Shown here one piece after another: positions 37,450 through 47,345 of a stretch of DNA of 64,000 nucleotides; within the stretch, counting starts at the first letter, position 1; each line of letters opens with the position of its first letter. This DNA comes from CBDDLJ01 sp965230635. Its GTDB lineage: Bacteria > Pseudomonadota > Gammaproteobacteria > UBA1113. The stretch lies in assembly GCA_965230635.1 (NCBI GenBank), contig CBDDLJ010000010.1, forward strand, positions 154,076 to 218,075, given 5' to 3'. A program made the position numbers and the translations under genes. Below the pieces are notes generated by a model. It was given only the letters and a program-made list of their open reading frames with translations. It was not told the DNA's origin and did not search any database.

Positions 37450-37899
37450 ATGCAAGATAACATCAGTATACGTTTTATGAAACAATCTGATCTCGATTCA
37501 GTCAGTGTGATTGAAGAAAGCTTATATGATTATCCTTGGTCACGGTCTATTTTCCATGATTGTCTTTGTTTTGGATATTACTGCCTTGCTTTACTGGTGT
37601 CAGATCAGCTTGTGGGTTATGCTATTTTGTCAGTTGCTGCTGGGGAATGCCATATTCTTAATTTTGCTATAGAAAAGTCAAAACAGCGTCAAGGACTGGG
37701 TTTGCACTTCTTGTGTGATATTTTAGCTAGGGCCAAACAGGCGGAGGTTGATAGTATTATACTGGAAGTTAGGCCTAGCAATACGGCAGCAGTCAATTTA
37801 TATAAAAAGCAAGGGTTTAAGCAAATAGGGATCCGTAAACAGTATTATCGTGCGGATCAGGGCAGGGAAGATGCCGTTGTTATGAAATTAGAAATATAA
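37450..37899 (+). CDS. rimI: Ribosomal-protein-alanine N-acetyltransferase
   Basis: A 149-residue GNAT protein. The N-terminus has the RimI pattern (SVIEESLYDYPWSRSIFHDC), the acetyl-CoA loop is KSKQRQGLGLHFL, and the C-terminal part has the conserved LEVRPSNTAAVNLYKKQGF followed by IGIRKQYY. In E. coli RimI acetylates the N-terminus of ribosomal protein S18. It is transcribed just ahead of mltB; its own ribosome site (GAGTAAG) is weak. Confidence 0.88.
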   Translation: MQDNISIRFMKQSDLDSVSVIEESLYDYPWSRSIFHDCLCFGYYCLALLVSDQLVGYAILSVAAGECHILNFAIEKSKQRQGLGLHFLCDILARAKQAEVDSIILEVRPSNTAAVNLYKKQGFKQIGIRKQYYRADQGREDAVVMKLEI

Positions 37900-37993
37900 C
37901 AGTGCTATACTTGAAAGGGTAACAACGATTTGGCATGGATGGAACGTTCTGAGAAAGATGCTGTATCGTTACGAAATTTCTAGGGGTAAGGCG

Positions 37994-38968
37994 ATGAGAA
38001 TAAAAAGTCGATGGGTTAAATTATTCAGTATCCTTTTCATTTTTTTTGCAGTGCCTACATTAGCGCAGGCAAAATTGCCATGGAATCAATGGGTTGCACA
38101 ATTGCGTCAAGAAGCCCTGAGTCAAGGCATCAATCCACAGTTGTTTGACCAAGTGTTTAAAAATTTACAGCCTGATAAACGTACTATTAATTATGATCGA
38201 AGCCAACCAGAAACCCGTTTAACTTATCTGAAGTACCGAAACACTCGCGGTGATTCATATCGTATTAATTTAGGCAAGAAAAAATATAAGCGTTATGGTG
38301 CTTTATTAAATGAAATTGGCCATTCCTATGGAGTTGATCCTTGCGTTATTACATCATTGTGGGGTATCGAATCTAGCTATGGTCATTACATGGGAAAATT
38401 TTCTGTGATCAAGTCATTAGCAACGTTGGCTTATGATAATAGACGCAGCGAATTTTTTCGACGAGAATTATTGCTTGCATTACAGATATTAAATAAAGGT
38501 GATATTACCCCTGAAAAATTTGTTGGCGAATGGGCTGGGGGAACAGGGCAACCGCAATTTTTACCATCCAGTTGGTTTGAGTATGCAGTTGATTACGATG
38601 GTGATGGGCATCGTGACATTTGGACTAATAAAGCAGATGTATTTGCCTCTATTGCGAATTATTTGAAAAAGAATGGATGGCAAGAAGGCATTCCATGGTA
38701 TGTTGAAGTTGAAGTACCGCCTCGCCATAAAAATAAGAAAGATGGTCACTCCTATTCTGTACGTGAATGGTCACATATGGGCATTCGTACAATTAATGGT
38801 TACCATATGCCAAACGATAGCGCTATACAGGCACGCTTGATCAAGCCTTATGGAGGCCCGTATTTTTTAGTGTTTGATAACTTTGATGTCATCAAGCGCT
38901 ATAATAATTCCACATTTTATGCGGGTACGGTTGGTTATATTGCTGATAAAATTTGTCAGCGGCTATGA
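37994..38968 (+). CDS. mltB: Membrane-bound lytic murein transglycosylase B (soluble form)
   Basis: A 324-residue peptidoglycan-cleaving enzyme. I place the start at ATG 37994, which has AGGGGTAAGG just upstream, rather than the in-frame ATG at 37958. Residues 1-~27 are a signal peptide ending in AQA with no lipobox, so the enzyme should be periplasmic and soluble, unlike lipoprotein MltB. The catalytic Glu lies in SLWGIESSYGHYMG; GEWAGGTGQPQFLPSS and VDYDGDGHRDIW are further family motifs. It makes 1,6-anhydromuramyl products in its relatives. Confidence 0.9.
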   Translation: MRIKSRWVKLFSILFIFFAVPTLAQAKLPWNQWVAQLRQEALSQGINPQLFDQVFKNLQPDKRTINYDRSQPETRLTYLKYRNTRGDSYRINLGKKKYKRYGALLNEIGHSYGVDPCVITSLWGIESSYGHYMGKFSVIKSLATLAYDNRRSEFFRRELLLALQILNKGDITPEKFVGEWAGGTGQPQFLPSSWFEYAVDYDGDGHRDIWTNKADVFASIANYLKKNGWQEGIPWYVEVEVPPRHKNKKDGHSYSVREWSHMGIRTINGYHMPNDSAIQARLIKPYGGPYFLVFDNFDVIKRYNNSTFYAGTVGYIADKICQRL

Positions 38969-39084
38969 TTATTTAATTTTCTTTTATACTTATTATTCTT
39001 AGAGTACTCGCATTTTCAATTATTATGAGTATAATGGCTAGACGGCTCAATTAAATAGCACAATAGTTTTTATTGGATAAACGC

Positions 39085-40936
39085 ATGATAAGCACGCAGG
39101 ATTGCCAGCAAAATTCTCTCAAAACACCGCAACAGGTATTAAGTCAGGTTTTTGGATTTGATCAATTTCGACCAATGCAAGAAACTGTAATTAAAAGTGT
39201 GTTAGCTGGGCGTGATAATTTTATCTTAATGCCAACAGGTGGTGGTAAATCACTGTGTTATCAAATACCCGCCTTGCTGAAATCGGGTGTCACTATTGTC
39301 ATTTCTCCGCTGATTTCACTGATGCAAGATCAAGTCAACGCATTACAAGCAAATGGTGTTTCTGCCGCTTATTATAACTCTAGTCTACAAGCAACGGAAG
39401 CTAGGCAAACCTTAGCAAAATTGCATCATAATCAGCTTTCATTGCTTTATATTGCACCAGAAAGCTTGATGAGTGATTCATTTCTAGCACGGTTAGAAGA
39501 GATTGAGGTTAGTTTATTTGCAGTAGATGAAGTGCACTGTGTGTCACAATGGGGTCCGGATTTTAGACCCGAATATTTAAAACTGGCTCAGTTGCGTGAT
39601 TTGTTTCCTCATGTGCCATTGTTAGCGTTAACAGCAACGGCAGATAAACAAACACGAGAAGATATTCGTCAGGCATTACGATTACATGAGGCTGATTTTC
39701 ATTTGGCAAGTTTTGATCGGCCTAATATTCGTTATACCGTTTTAGAAAAACATCAACCTTTTCAACAATTGAGTCATTTTTTAACTCAGCATAAAGAAGA
39801 AGCGGGCATTATTTATTGTATGACTCGAAAGCGCGTTGACGAAATTGCTGAAAAATTACAATCAGCAGGGATATCAGTCGCCGCTTATCATGCTGGGATG
39901 TCAAGTGAGGCGCGTAAAAAAACACAAGATGATTTTCAGAAAGATAATATTGATATCGTGGTTGCAACGGTTGCTTTTGGTATGGGCATAGATAAGCCTA
40001 ATGTTCGCTTTGTGGTGCATTATGACTTACCTAAAAATATTGAAGGTTATTATCAAGAAACTGGGCGGGCAGGGCGCGATAATTTACCATCGGAAGCTTT
40101 ATTATTGTATGGTATTAGTGATACAGCGATTGTGCGTGGTATTGTTGAAAATAATGGTAACGAATGGCAACGTCGCATTGAAGTTCAAAAGTTAAATGCT
40201 ATGATTGACTTTTGTGAAGCACAAACTTGTCGGCGCTGTGTCTTGTTAAACTATTTTGCCGAAAACCAAACAGAGAGTTGTGGAAATTGTGATATATGCC
40301 TTAATCCACCCGAAACGTTTGATGCAACTGAAGATGCACGGAAAAGCATTGTCGTGTATTTATCGATTAAACCAACGTTTTGGTGCTGCATATGTGGTCG
40401 AAGTCTTGCGTGGACAGCATACAGAACGGATCCAGCGTCTTCACCACGATCGCTTGTCAACTTTTGGTATTGGAAAACATCATCAAAAGCAAGAATGGCA
40501 TAGTATTTTGCGACAATTAATTCATCAAGGATATATTGAACAAGATATTGCCAATTATTCTGTGTTAACGTTGACAGAAAAGTCTAGACCATTGCTGCGA
40601 GGCGAAAAACAATTAACGTTAGCAAAACCACGAGTGAAGACCGTTAAAGCGATAAAAAAACCAAAAAAGGCTAAAGTATCTTCTCATACGCTAGAGTATG
40701 ATCATGCGCTGTTTGATGCACTTCGCCAGTTACGCAAACGTATTTCTAATGAGAACAAAGTTGCCCCATTTATTGTTTTTAGCGATGCTAGCTTAGTAGA
40801 AATGGCAGCTTTTCTGCCTAAAACATCTGCTGAATTTTTATCGATTAATGGTGTAGGACAATGTAAATTGGAGCGATACGGTGATGTGTTTATTGAATTG
40901 ATTCGTGAGTATACGTCAAATATTCCGCAGGATTAG
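39085..40936 (+). pseudogene. recQ: ATP-dependent DNA helicase RecQ, split by a frameshift
   Basis: The first part (to ~40341) holds the complete helicase core: PTGGGKSLCYQIPAL, the DEVH box in FAVDEVHCVSQWG, and VATVAFGMGIDKPNVRFVVH, plus the zinc Cys cluster (CRRCVLL, CGNCDIC). At the AAAA run 40342-40345 one extra base shifts the frame. The shifted frame continues with the winged-helix (RQC) domain and the C-terminal HRDC domain (APFIVFSDASLVEMAAFLP) to 40936. In the first frame a 476-residue product with a wrong tail ends at 40503. The truncated protein might keep some activity. A sequencing error is possible. ATG 39085 is preferred over an upstream TTG. Confidence 0.85.
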
Positions 40937-40964
40937 TGTTTTTCTCAGATGATAGTAATGTGGT

Positions 40965-41210
40965 CTATTTATCGCACCCATAGATTTGATAATCATTGAA
41001 TAAACGTTTTAATTCACGGCGGCTAATATTTTTACCTTTGTAATCATACGGGCCTGAATAGTCTTTGACTAAGTCAGATAACCGTTCACAGATTGCTTCG
41101 CGGTTGTAAGGTTCTGCTGGATTTTCATAGTCAGCGAACTTTTTTTGACAAGCGCTGAGTAGTAACAAGCTTGTTGCAGTAATTACTGAATGCATTAATA
41201 TTTTATGCAA
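40965..41210 (-). CDS. Small lipoprotein, hypothetical
   Basis: An 81-residue protein with a lipoprotein signal: a hydrophobic stretch ending in the lipobox LLSAC, with the Cys at residue 21. The mature part is about 60 charged residues with two further Cys. I do not recognise the family. It starts at TTG 41210, nine bases after a GGAG; an ATG at 41195 would give a shorter signal peptide. It faces recQ convergently and has rnr divergently upstream. Confidence 0.6.
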   Translation of the reverse strand: MHKILMHSVITATSLLLLSACQKKFADYENPAEPYNREAICERLSDLVKDYSGPYDYKGKNISRRELKRLFNDYQIYGCDK

Positions 41211-41325
41211 TTTTTATGTCTCCATGTATCAGTTTTATATTTAAGTAATACATAGCGTGTCTAGCCACATCCTATGTGCATTATATGATATAATTTCCAA
41301 TGATTTTGTAAAGGAATGATTATTT

Positions 41326-43572
41326 GTGGTTAAACGCAAGAAAATAAACGATCCATTTGCTGCACGTGAGGCGGCAACCTATGAAAAACCTATTCCTAGC
41401 CGGGAGTATATTTTACAGTGGTTACGTCAATGTAAACAGTTAGTTTCCTATGACGAGTTGCTTGAAGCGTTGTTACTCAAAACAGATGAGCAATGTGAAG
41501 CCTTAAGACGGCGCTTAGTTGCCATGGTGCGTGATGGTCAATTGATCAGAACACGAAAAAAAATGTATGGTATCCCACAAAAAATGGACTTGATGACTGG
41601 ACAAGTGCTAGGGCACCGCGATGGTTATGGATTTGTTGTGCTAGAAGAAGACGGTGAAAGATTATTTTTAACTGAGCGACAAATGCGCACTGTCTTGCAC
41701 GGAGATAAAGTATTAGTACAAAAAACAGGCAGAGTGATCCGTGGTCGCCCTGAAGCCATGATCGTTGATGTATTACAGCGCAATACAACAGAAATAGTCG
41801 GTCGTTTTTTTGAAGAAGATGGTATTTTTTTTGTTGTCCCTGCAAATAGCCATATTACTCTCGATATTCTTATTCCACCAGCGCATTGTCACGACGCTAA
41901 GTCAGGCCAAATTGTCGTTGTAAAATTAACAACACAGCCTGATAAAAAACAAGCACCGATTGGTTCTATTCAAGAAATTCTAGGTGAGCACATGGCGCCA
42001 GAGATGGAAATAGATGTTGCCATTCGTGCTTATGGACTGCCTTACCAATGGGCATCAGCAGTGATAGATGAAGAAAAAAAATTGCCAGTTGATGTTAATG
42101 CTGTCGATAGCGTTGGGCGAGAGGATTTGCGTGATTTGCCGTTTATCACCATTGATGGTGAGGATGCAAAAGATTTTGATGATGCCATCTATTGTGAAAA
42201 AAATGGCAAACAAGGTTGGCACTTGTATGTAGCCATTGCTGATGTTTCACATTATGTGCAGCCCAATAATGCGTTAGATGAAGAGGCTCGTTTGCGGGGT
42301 AACTCAGTTTATTTTCCACATCGTGTTATTCCAATGCTTCCATTTAGTTTATCGGCAGGGTTATGCTCTTTAAAACCCGATGTTGATCGATTAGCACTTG
42401 TTTGTAAAGCAACGTTGACGCCAGCCGGTAAAATTCGTCAATTTGAGTTTTTTCAGGCAGTGATCCATTCGCATGCACGTTTAACTTATAAAAAAGCAGC
42501 AAAAATGTTAGTGGATGATGATCGCATATTGCAAATGCAATATAGTGCTGTATTTCCTCACTTGAAAGAAGCTTATGCCTTATTCAATGTATTACATAAA
42601 AATAGGCAGGTTCGAGGGGCACTAGAGCTAGACATGCCTGAGACCAAAATCTTATTCGATAAAGATAAAAAAATAAGGAAAATCGTTTCGCAAGAACGCA
42701 ATGATGCACATCGTTTAATAGAAGAGTTTATGTTAATTGCTAATGTGAGTGCTGCGCAGTTTTTAGAAAAACACCATATGCCAACTTTATATCGCGTACA
42801 TGCCTCTCCGGATAGTCTCAATTTGCAAACATTTCGTCAATTTCTCAATGCAAAAGGATTAAAACTTAGTGGAAAAGACGATCCACAGCCTATAGATTAC
42901 GCTAACGTATTAAATGCGATTACGGACAGGTCGGATGCTGATTTAATAAAAATGGTATTACTGCGTTCACTATCACAAGCTGTTTATCAACCTGAAAATA
43001 TTGGTCATTTTGGATTGGCTTATGACAGCTATACTCACTTTACCTCACCAATACGGCGTTATCCTGATTTGTTGGTTCATCGCGCAATTAAACATATTTT
43101 ACAAGGTAATCAAAGTGATACTTTTTCTTTATCGAATGATGATATGGGAGAATTTGGATCTCACTGTACAATGACTGAAAAACGTGCGGATGAAGCGACA
43201 CGAGATGTTGTTGATTGGTTAAAATGCGAATTTATGCGTGATAAGATAGGCCAGAAATTCAGCGGGACTATTGTTTCCGTGATGGGGTTTGGTTTGTTTG
43301 TTTCTTTGCAAGAAATCTATATTGAAGGGTTAATTCATGTAACTAGCTTGCCTAATGATTACTATCATTTTGACGCCATGCAACATCAATTGATGGGCGA
43401 GCGTACGGGCATATGTTTCCAGGTAGGCGATCAATTGCCGGTATGTGTTAGTCGAGTTGACTTGGATGAGCGCAATATCGATTTTACACTAGTGGTTGAG
43501 GAAATGGAAAAAATTGCAGAGAGACCCTCGAAGAAAAAGCAGTTGAAAAGAAGCCGGAAGAAATCGAGGTAG
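41326..43572 (+). CDS. rnr: Ribonuclease R
   Basis: A 748-residue 3'-5' exoribonuclease. Order of parts: N-terminal helix-turn-helix region, cold-shock domains (GQVLGHRDGYGFVVLEEDG), RNB catalytic domain with the metal Asp cluster (ITIDGEDAKDFDDAIYCEK) and YTHFTSPIRRYPDLLVHR, an S1 domain near the end, and a Lys/Arg-rich tail. It degrades structured RNA. The GTG start is nine bases after AAGGA. rlmB begins two bases after its stop, as in many gammaproteobacteria. Confidence 0.95.
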   Translation: MVKRKKINDPFAAREAATYEKPIPSREYILQWLRQCKQLVSYDELLEALLLKTDEQCEALRRRLVAMVRDGQLIRTRKKMYGIPQKMDLMTGQVLGHRDGYGFVVLEEDGERLFLTERQMRTVLHGDKVLVQKTGRVIRGRPEAMIVDVLQRNTTEIVGRFFEEDGIFFVVPANSHITLDILIPPAHCHDAKSGQIVVVKLTTQPDKKQAPIGSIQEILGEHMAPEMEIDVAIRAYGLPYQWASAVIDEEKKLPVDVNAVDSVGREDLRDLPFITIDGEDAKDFDDAIYCEKNGKQGWHLYVAIADVSHYVQPNNALDEEARLRGNSVYFPHRVIPMLPFSLSAGLCSLKPDVDRLALVCKATLTPAGKIRQFEFFQAVIHSHARLTYKKAAKMLVDDDRILQMQYSAVFPHLKEAYALFNVLHKNRQVRGALELDMPETKILFDKDKKIRKIVSQERNDAHRLIEEFMLIANVSAAQFLEKHHMPTLYRVHASPDSLNLQTFRQFLNAKGLKLSGKDDPQPIDYANVLNAITDRSDADLIKMVLLRSLSQAVYQPENIGHFGLAYDSYTHFTSPIRRYPDLLVHRAIKHILQGNQSDTFSLSNDDMGEFGSHCTMTEKRADEATRDVVDWLKCEFMRDKIGQKFSGTIVSVMGFGLFVSLQEIYIEGLIHVTSLPNDYYHFDAMQHQLMGERTGICFQVGDQLPVCVSRVDLDERNIDFTLVVEEMEKIAERPSKKKQLKRSRKKSR

Positions 43573-43574
43573 CA

Positions 43575-44309
43575 ATGGATAATGTGTTTGGCATTCATGC
43601 AGTGAATGCATTTTTAAAGCAGTATACTGAACAGGCAATAAGATGTTATCTTGCTCCTGATCGACATGATAAACAGATTAAACGGATTCAACACTTTTGC
43701 CAAGAGGCAGGCATCCCCATTGAAACACTGGCTAAAAATAAATTAGTTGACAAAGTGGGCACAGTCAATCATCAAGGTGTTGTTTTAGAAATTAAGCCAC
43801 AACGTGAATTGGATGAAAGAGATTTGCCGGAATTATTAGAAAAGAATAAAAACCCTTTGATTTTAATTCTTGATAGCCTACAAGACCCACAAAATTTAGG
43901 TGCTTGTTTACGCTCAGCAGGTGCTGCGAAAGTGGATATTGTGATTGTGCCAAAAGATAAAGCCGTAGGGGTGACAGCGACAGTACGCAAAGTAGCTTGC
44001 GGTGCAGCTGAAATAGTGCCTTTATGCATAATTACAAATTTAGCTCGTACCATACAACAATTACAAACACACGGCGTTTGGGTGTATGGTTTAGCAGGGG
44101 AAGCAACAACATCTTTTTATTCAATAGATTATACAGGTCCAGTGGCACTGGTATTGGGCGGTGAGCAAAAAGGATTGCGCCACTTGACACGAAAGCACTG
44201 TGATGAATTGGTTACTATACCGATGCCAGGGTGTATGGAAAGTTTGAATGTGTCCGTTGCTGCAGGAGTCGCCTTATTTGAAGTTGTTAGACAGCGGCAA
44301 TGTCAGTAG
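43575..44309 (+). CDS. rlmB: 23S rRNA (guanosine-2'-O-)-methyltransferase RlmB
   Basis: A 244-residue SpoU-family enzyme that methylates the 2'-OH of G2251 in 23S rRNA. The N-terminal substrate-binding domain is followed by the knotted SPOUT domain with LILDSLQDPQNLGACLRSA, VLGGEQKGLRHLT and the closing PMPGCMESLNVSVAAGVALF. GAGG before the ATG overlaps the end of rnr, and the two genes are co-transcribed. Confidence 0.95.
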   Translation: MDNVFGIHAVNAFLKQYTEQAIRCYLAPDRHDKQIKRIQHFCQEAGIPIETLAKNKLVDKVGTVNHQGVVLEIKPQRELDERDLPELLEKNKNPLILILDSLQDPQNLGACLRSAGAAKVDIVIVPKDKAVGVTATVRKVACGAAEIVPLCIITNLARTIQQLQTHGVWVYGLAGEATTSFYSIDYTGPVALVLGGEQKGLRHLTRKHCDELVTIPMPGCMESLNVSVAAGVALFEVVRQRQCQ

Positions 44310-44366
44310 ACATATTATGTGTAAGCTATGTAATATAGTTATACCAGTCAAAATGCGTTCAAATTT

Positions 44367-44568
44367 TTAGCTACGGCAAGTTACAGGCCTGCGGGATCGG
44401 GAGGTCTCTTGTATTTCTCTCTGAGCATTTTGAGTACTTATTATTTCTTTAGCAATATTGTTAGCGGTTTCCTCGGTCAACAATTTTCCTCCCAGTTCTT
44501 TTACGTAGTCGTCTCTGAAAAACTCCCTAATCATCAAAAAATCGCGGAAAAAAATACTGAATATCCAT
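44367..44568 (-). pseudogene. Remnant downstream of palindromic element D (same decayed gene)
   Basis: On the minus strand this stretch reads, in one frame, FLMIREFFRDDYVKELGGKL and onward to a stop at 44367. It continues, in a shifted frame, the reading frame broken by palindromic element D. Together with 44733-44979 it is one decayed gene, perhaps the start of a transposase. Assignment is uncertain. Confidence 0.35.
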
Positions 44569-44732
44569 TATAGCGTTTCCCTATATTGTTGACCTATACT
44601 AAGACTTCATCTAGTGCCTGCTTGCTTGGTTATTCAACACCTTATTTACAATAAGTAAACGTCGCCTTTGAAACCTCGCAAGCAAACACTATACTCGCTT
44701 AGAATAGGTCAACAATATAGGGAAACGCTATA
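44569..44732. mobile_element. 164-bp palindromic MITE-like element, copy D (inserted in a reading frame)
   Basis: Same termini and length as copies A and C. Its right end supplies the TAG stop that truncates the minus-strand frame at 44728. Removing the element with one copy of TA joins the frame on both sides, which shows insertion at a TA with duplication of the TA. Confidence 0.88.
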
Positions 44733-44979
44733 AAGCATTGTGTAAACTATGACGGACTTTGCTCATTTGATGACTATCGCTCAGTTGGTCAAAATGAGCT
44801 GACATCGCTTGCCGTAACTCATTGAAACCAATGTGTTTGCGTTGCTTGTATTTAAACTGCAAGTTTTTGCACCCTAATGTATTATGTTCGCAATGTAGTC
44901 TACCAAAATCGTTAACCCTATGCTTTGATCTATTGTTAATCAATCTTGTAAGATATCGTCCATTGATTGCGTGATCTTA
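44733..44979 (-). pseudogene. Transposase-like remnant interrupted by palindromic element D
   Basis: The minus-strand frame includes NDFGRLHCEHNTLGCKN, then FKYKQRKHIGFNELRQAMSA and KVRHSLHNAL. The SLHNALM-type ending resembles the early SLHDALMS motif of some ISNCY-like transposases, which is a weak resemblance. An upstream in-frame stop lies near 44980, and the insertion cuts the 3' side. The gene is dead either way. Confidence 0.35.
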
Positions 44980-45074
44980 TTACTATTGTGTAAAAAATGG
45001 CTACGAAAAATAATTTTTTTATAGGCTTTGGCAGTAGGTATTGCCTTAGGTTGTCTATTCGTCGAGAAGTTCTG

Positions 45075-47174
45075 TTAATACGAATGTCTTAAACAAACGA
45101 TATTGCCGTATGATGATAAAGCAAGTCTCTCTTCAAAAACTGCTGGTCTCTTGCCTGGCTTGCCCAAGCCCCCTACACGCTTACATTCATTCTCAAAAAA
45201 ACAGAGCAACCCATCAATATCACAGCCACCAAAATAATCCTTGGATAAATCTAACTCATACTCAAGACCATGTGCCAACTCACCTGTAGTAAGCCGCAGC
45301 TTATGTCCAATCACCTCTCGCGAGAAAAATTCCATAGTAAGTAAATAGCGCATTAAAAGTGTCTTAATTGACGGGCCTTTACCTTTTTGATAGATTTCTG
45401 TATCGTTGAGTCGGGAGTTATTCTGCCGCTTTCCTGCATGCCAGTGTCCAGGGGCAGTAATAAAAAACTGAATAACTGACTTGACAATATCTTCTAACGA
45501 ACCGCCTATCCTCCATTCTGCTAGTGTAATGTAGGATGAACGAGCTGTCTCATCTTCATTAGAAGTTTTCCATAGCGTATTATAATGCTTCAATGTTTTC
45601 TCAACAACCGCTTTAATTTCATCACCCAGCATCCTCTTCGTCTCTGCTGACACCGCTGCATAATCCTCTAAAGGTCGCACCGTGGCAAGATTTCCTCGGA
45701 GCAAACGAAGATGGAGTAATGAAGATCGCGGAATAGCACTCGCTCGTGATGGATATTTGAAAAATTGTCTAGATATAAAAAGTTGTCTTTTAAGTTCCTT
45801 GAGATGGTAACAAGAGCTAAGATCCAGCCTATGGACATTTCTCAACGCTGATACATCGGTGACTAAGGTCCCGCTAAGACTCAACGTGTGGACAGCGCCT
45901 AACGACGACACATCCGTGAGGTTGCGACAATAGCTAAGATCCAGCGTGTGGACATTTCTCAACGCTGATACATCGGTGACTTCGCTACTACAGCTAAGAT
46001 CCAGCGTGTGGACATTTCCCAACGCTGATACATCGGTAACTTTGGTATCGCTAAGATTTAAAGTGTGAACACTGCCTGGTAAACGCACATCCGTGAGGTT
46101 ATAACAATGAATAAGATCCAGCGTGTCGAAATTGCCCTCCAACAACACGCGCGTGAGATTACAACAATGACTAAGATTCAACATGTGGACACTACCTAGC
46201 AATGACACATCCGTGAGATTGCGACAATGGCTAAGATCCAGCGTGTGGACATTTTTCAACGCTGATACATCGGTGACTTTGGTATAGCGAAGATTCAACG
46301 TATGAACACCACCTAGCGACGACACATCCGTGAGATTGCGACAATGGCTAAGATCCAGCGTATGGATACCACCTAGCGACGACACATCCGTGAGATTGCG
46401 ACAATGGCTAAGATCCAGCGTATGGATACCACCTAGCGACGATACATCCGTGAGATTGCGACAATGGCTAAGATCCAGCATATGGACATTTCCCAACGCT
46501 GATACATCAGTGACTTTGGTATAGCTAAGATTCAACATGTGGACACCACCACCTAGCGACGACACATCCATGAGATTGTGACAATAGCTAAGATCCAGCG
46601 TGTGGACCTGACCCAGTGCCGACACATCGGTGACCGGGGCTTCGCAAAGGTCCAGCGTGTGGACCTGACCCAGTGCCGACACATCGGTGACCTGGGTACC
46701 GCGAAGGTACAGCGTGTGGGTATTCCCACATTGCACTATCTTATTAATGGCGAACATATCGTTATTGGTCATTGATGTATATTCTATTTTTATATAAATA
46801 ACCTTAGCTAATAAGGCTTTCTCTTGTTTTTGTTCACCTTCATTGCTTTTCATGATAGAGGATATAACTTTAAGCATTTTTTTATCGAGAATAAGCGCAT
46901 AGGGAAGATCACGTCCCAGAGTTAGGCTAATCACCCTATCAAGTTGCACCTTGGTCTCTATACAAAGGAAAAGCGCTTTCGAAGAAGAAATATATTGATT
47001 AGCTCGCGCATTAATAGCCCGGCTAAGCAAACGTAAATTTTTGAGGTCAGGTGTTTTCAAGTAAGGAAAAACGTTAGTATAAAGTAGTTCTGGCGGTAAT
47101 AACTCAAGAAAATTTGCCGGCTTTTCGCAAGTAGCCGAAGAATTGTTTGTTAAACTATCTTCTGTTTTATCCAT
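45075..47174 (-). CDS. F-box / leucine-rich-repeat protein, effector candidate
   Basis: A 699-residue protein. Residues ~22-62 look like an F-box (LELLPPELLYTNVFPYLKT, then LRLLSRAINARANQYI). Residues ~150-450 are some 15-20 leucine-rich repeats of about 20-23 residues with the unit HTLDLSHCRNLTDVSSLGG, close to the cysteine-containing LRRs of eukaryotic F-box proteins. The C-terminal ~230 residues are not recognised. It starts at an ATG with no clear ribosome site. F-box plus LRR strongly suggests a secreted adaptor that offers substrates to the host SCF ubiquitin ligase; secretion itself is not shown. The C-terminus (CLRHSY) has no CaaX box. Confidence 0.8.
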   Translation of the reverse strand: MDKTEDSLTNNSSATCEKPANFLELLPPELLYTNVFPYLKTPDLKNLRLLSRAINARANQYISSSKALFLCIETKVQLDRVISLTLGRDLPYALILDKKMLKVISSIMKSNEGEQKQEKALLAKVIYIKIEYTSMTNNDMFAINKIVQCGNTHTLYLRGTQVTDVSALGQVHTLDLCEAPVTDVSALGQVHTLDLSYCHNLMDVSSLGGGVHMLNLSYTKVTDVSALGNVHMLDLSHCRNLTDVSSLGGIHTLDLSHCRNLTDVSSLGGIHTLDLSHCRNLTDVSSLGGVHTLNLRYTKVTDVSALKNVHTLDLSHCRNLTDVSLLGSVHMLNLSHCCNLTRVLLEGNFDTLDLIHCYNLTDVRLPGSVHTLNLSDTKVTDVSALGNVHTLDLSCSSEVTDVSALRNVHTLDLSYCRNLTDVSSLGAVHTLSLSGTLVTDVSALRNVHRLDLSSCYHLKELKRQLFISRQFFKYPSRASAIPRSSLLHLRLLRGNLATVRPLEDYAAVSAETKRMLGDEIKAVVEKTLKHYNTLWKTSNEDETARSSYITLAEWRIGGSLEDIVKSVIQFFITAPGHWHAGKRQNNSRLNDTEIYQKGKGPSIKTLLMRYLLTMEFFSREVIGHKLRLTTGELAHGLEYELDLSKDYFGGCDIDGLLCFFENECKRVGGLGKPGKRPAVFEERLALSSYGNIVCLRHSY
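45840..46720. repeat. LRR-coding tandem DNA repeats (60-69 bp units)
   Basis: The LRR region is built from near-identical units. Between ~46320 and ~46480 three units repeat with a 60-base period and almost no mismatches (unit core AGATTGCGACAATGGCTAAG). The identity at DNA level indicates recent unit gain and probable length variation. Confidence 0.8.
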
Positions 47175-47345
47175 AGTATGTTATATTCTATCATTATTTT
47201 TTCTATCATACGATAAGATAAACTTAATGTAAACAGCTAGTCTTTTCCAATGCAGGGCAAGATCTTACCACCTTGAATAAAATATTTGCATAAATTGCTT
47301 CAATTTGATCAAATATGGCTTTAATTGTTTTTTAAAAGAACAAAT

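Noticed and set aside
40342..40345. Programmed frameshift in recQ
   Set aside because: AAAA alone is not a known slippery heptamer, and no stimulatory hairpin is evident; mutation or sequencing error is simpler.
46200..46720. Regular ~60-bp periodicity resembling a CRISPR array
   Set aside because: The units are coding LRR repeats in frame with no unique spacers.
46330..46775. Two plus-strand open frames with repeated Arg/Gln/Ser-rich peptides
   Set aside because: They are antisense shadows of the LRR-coding repeat array on the minus strand.
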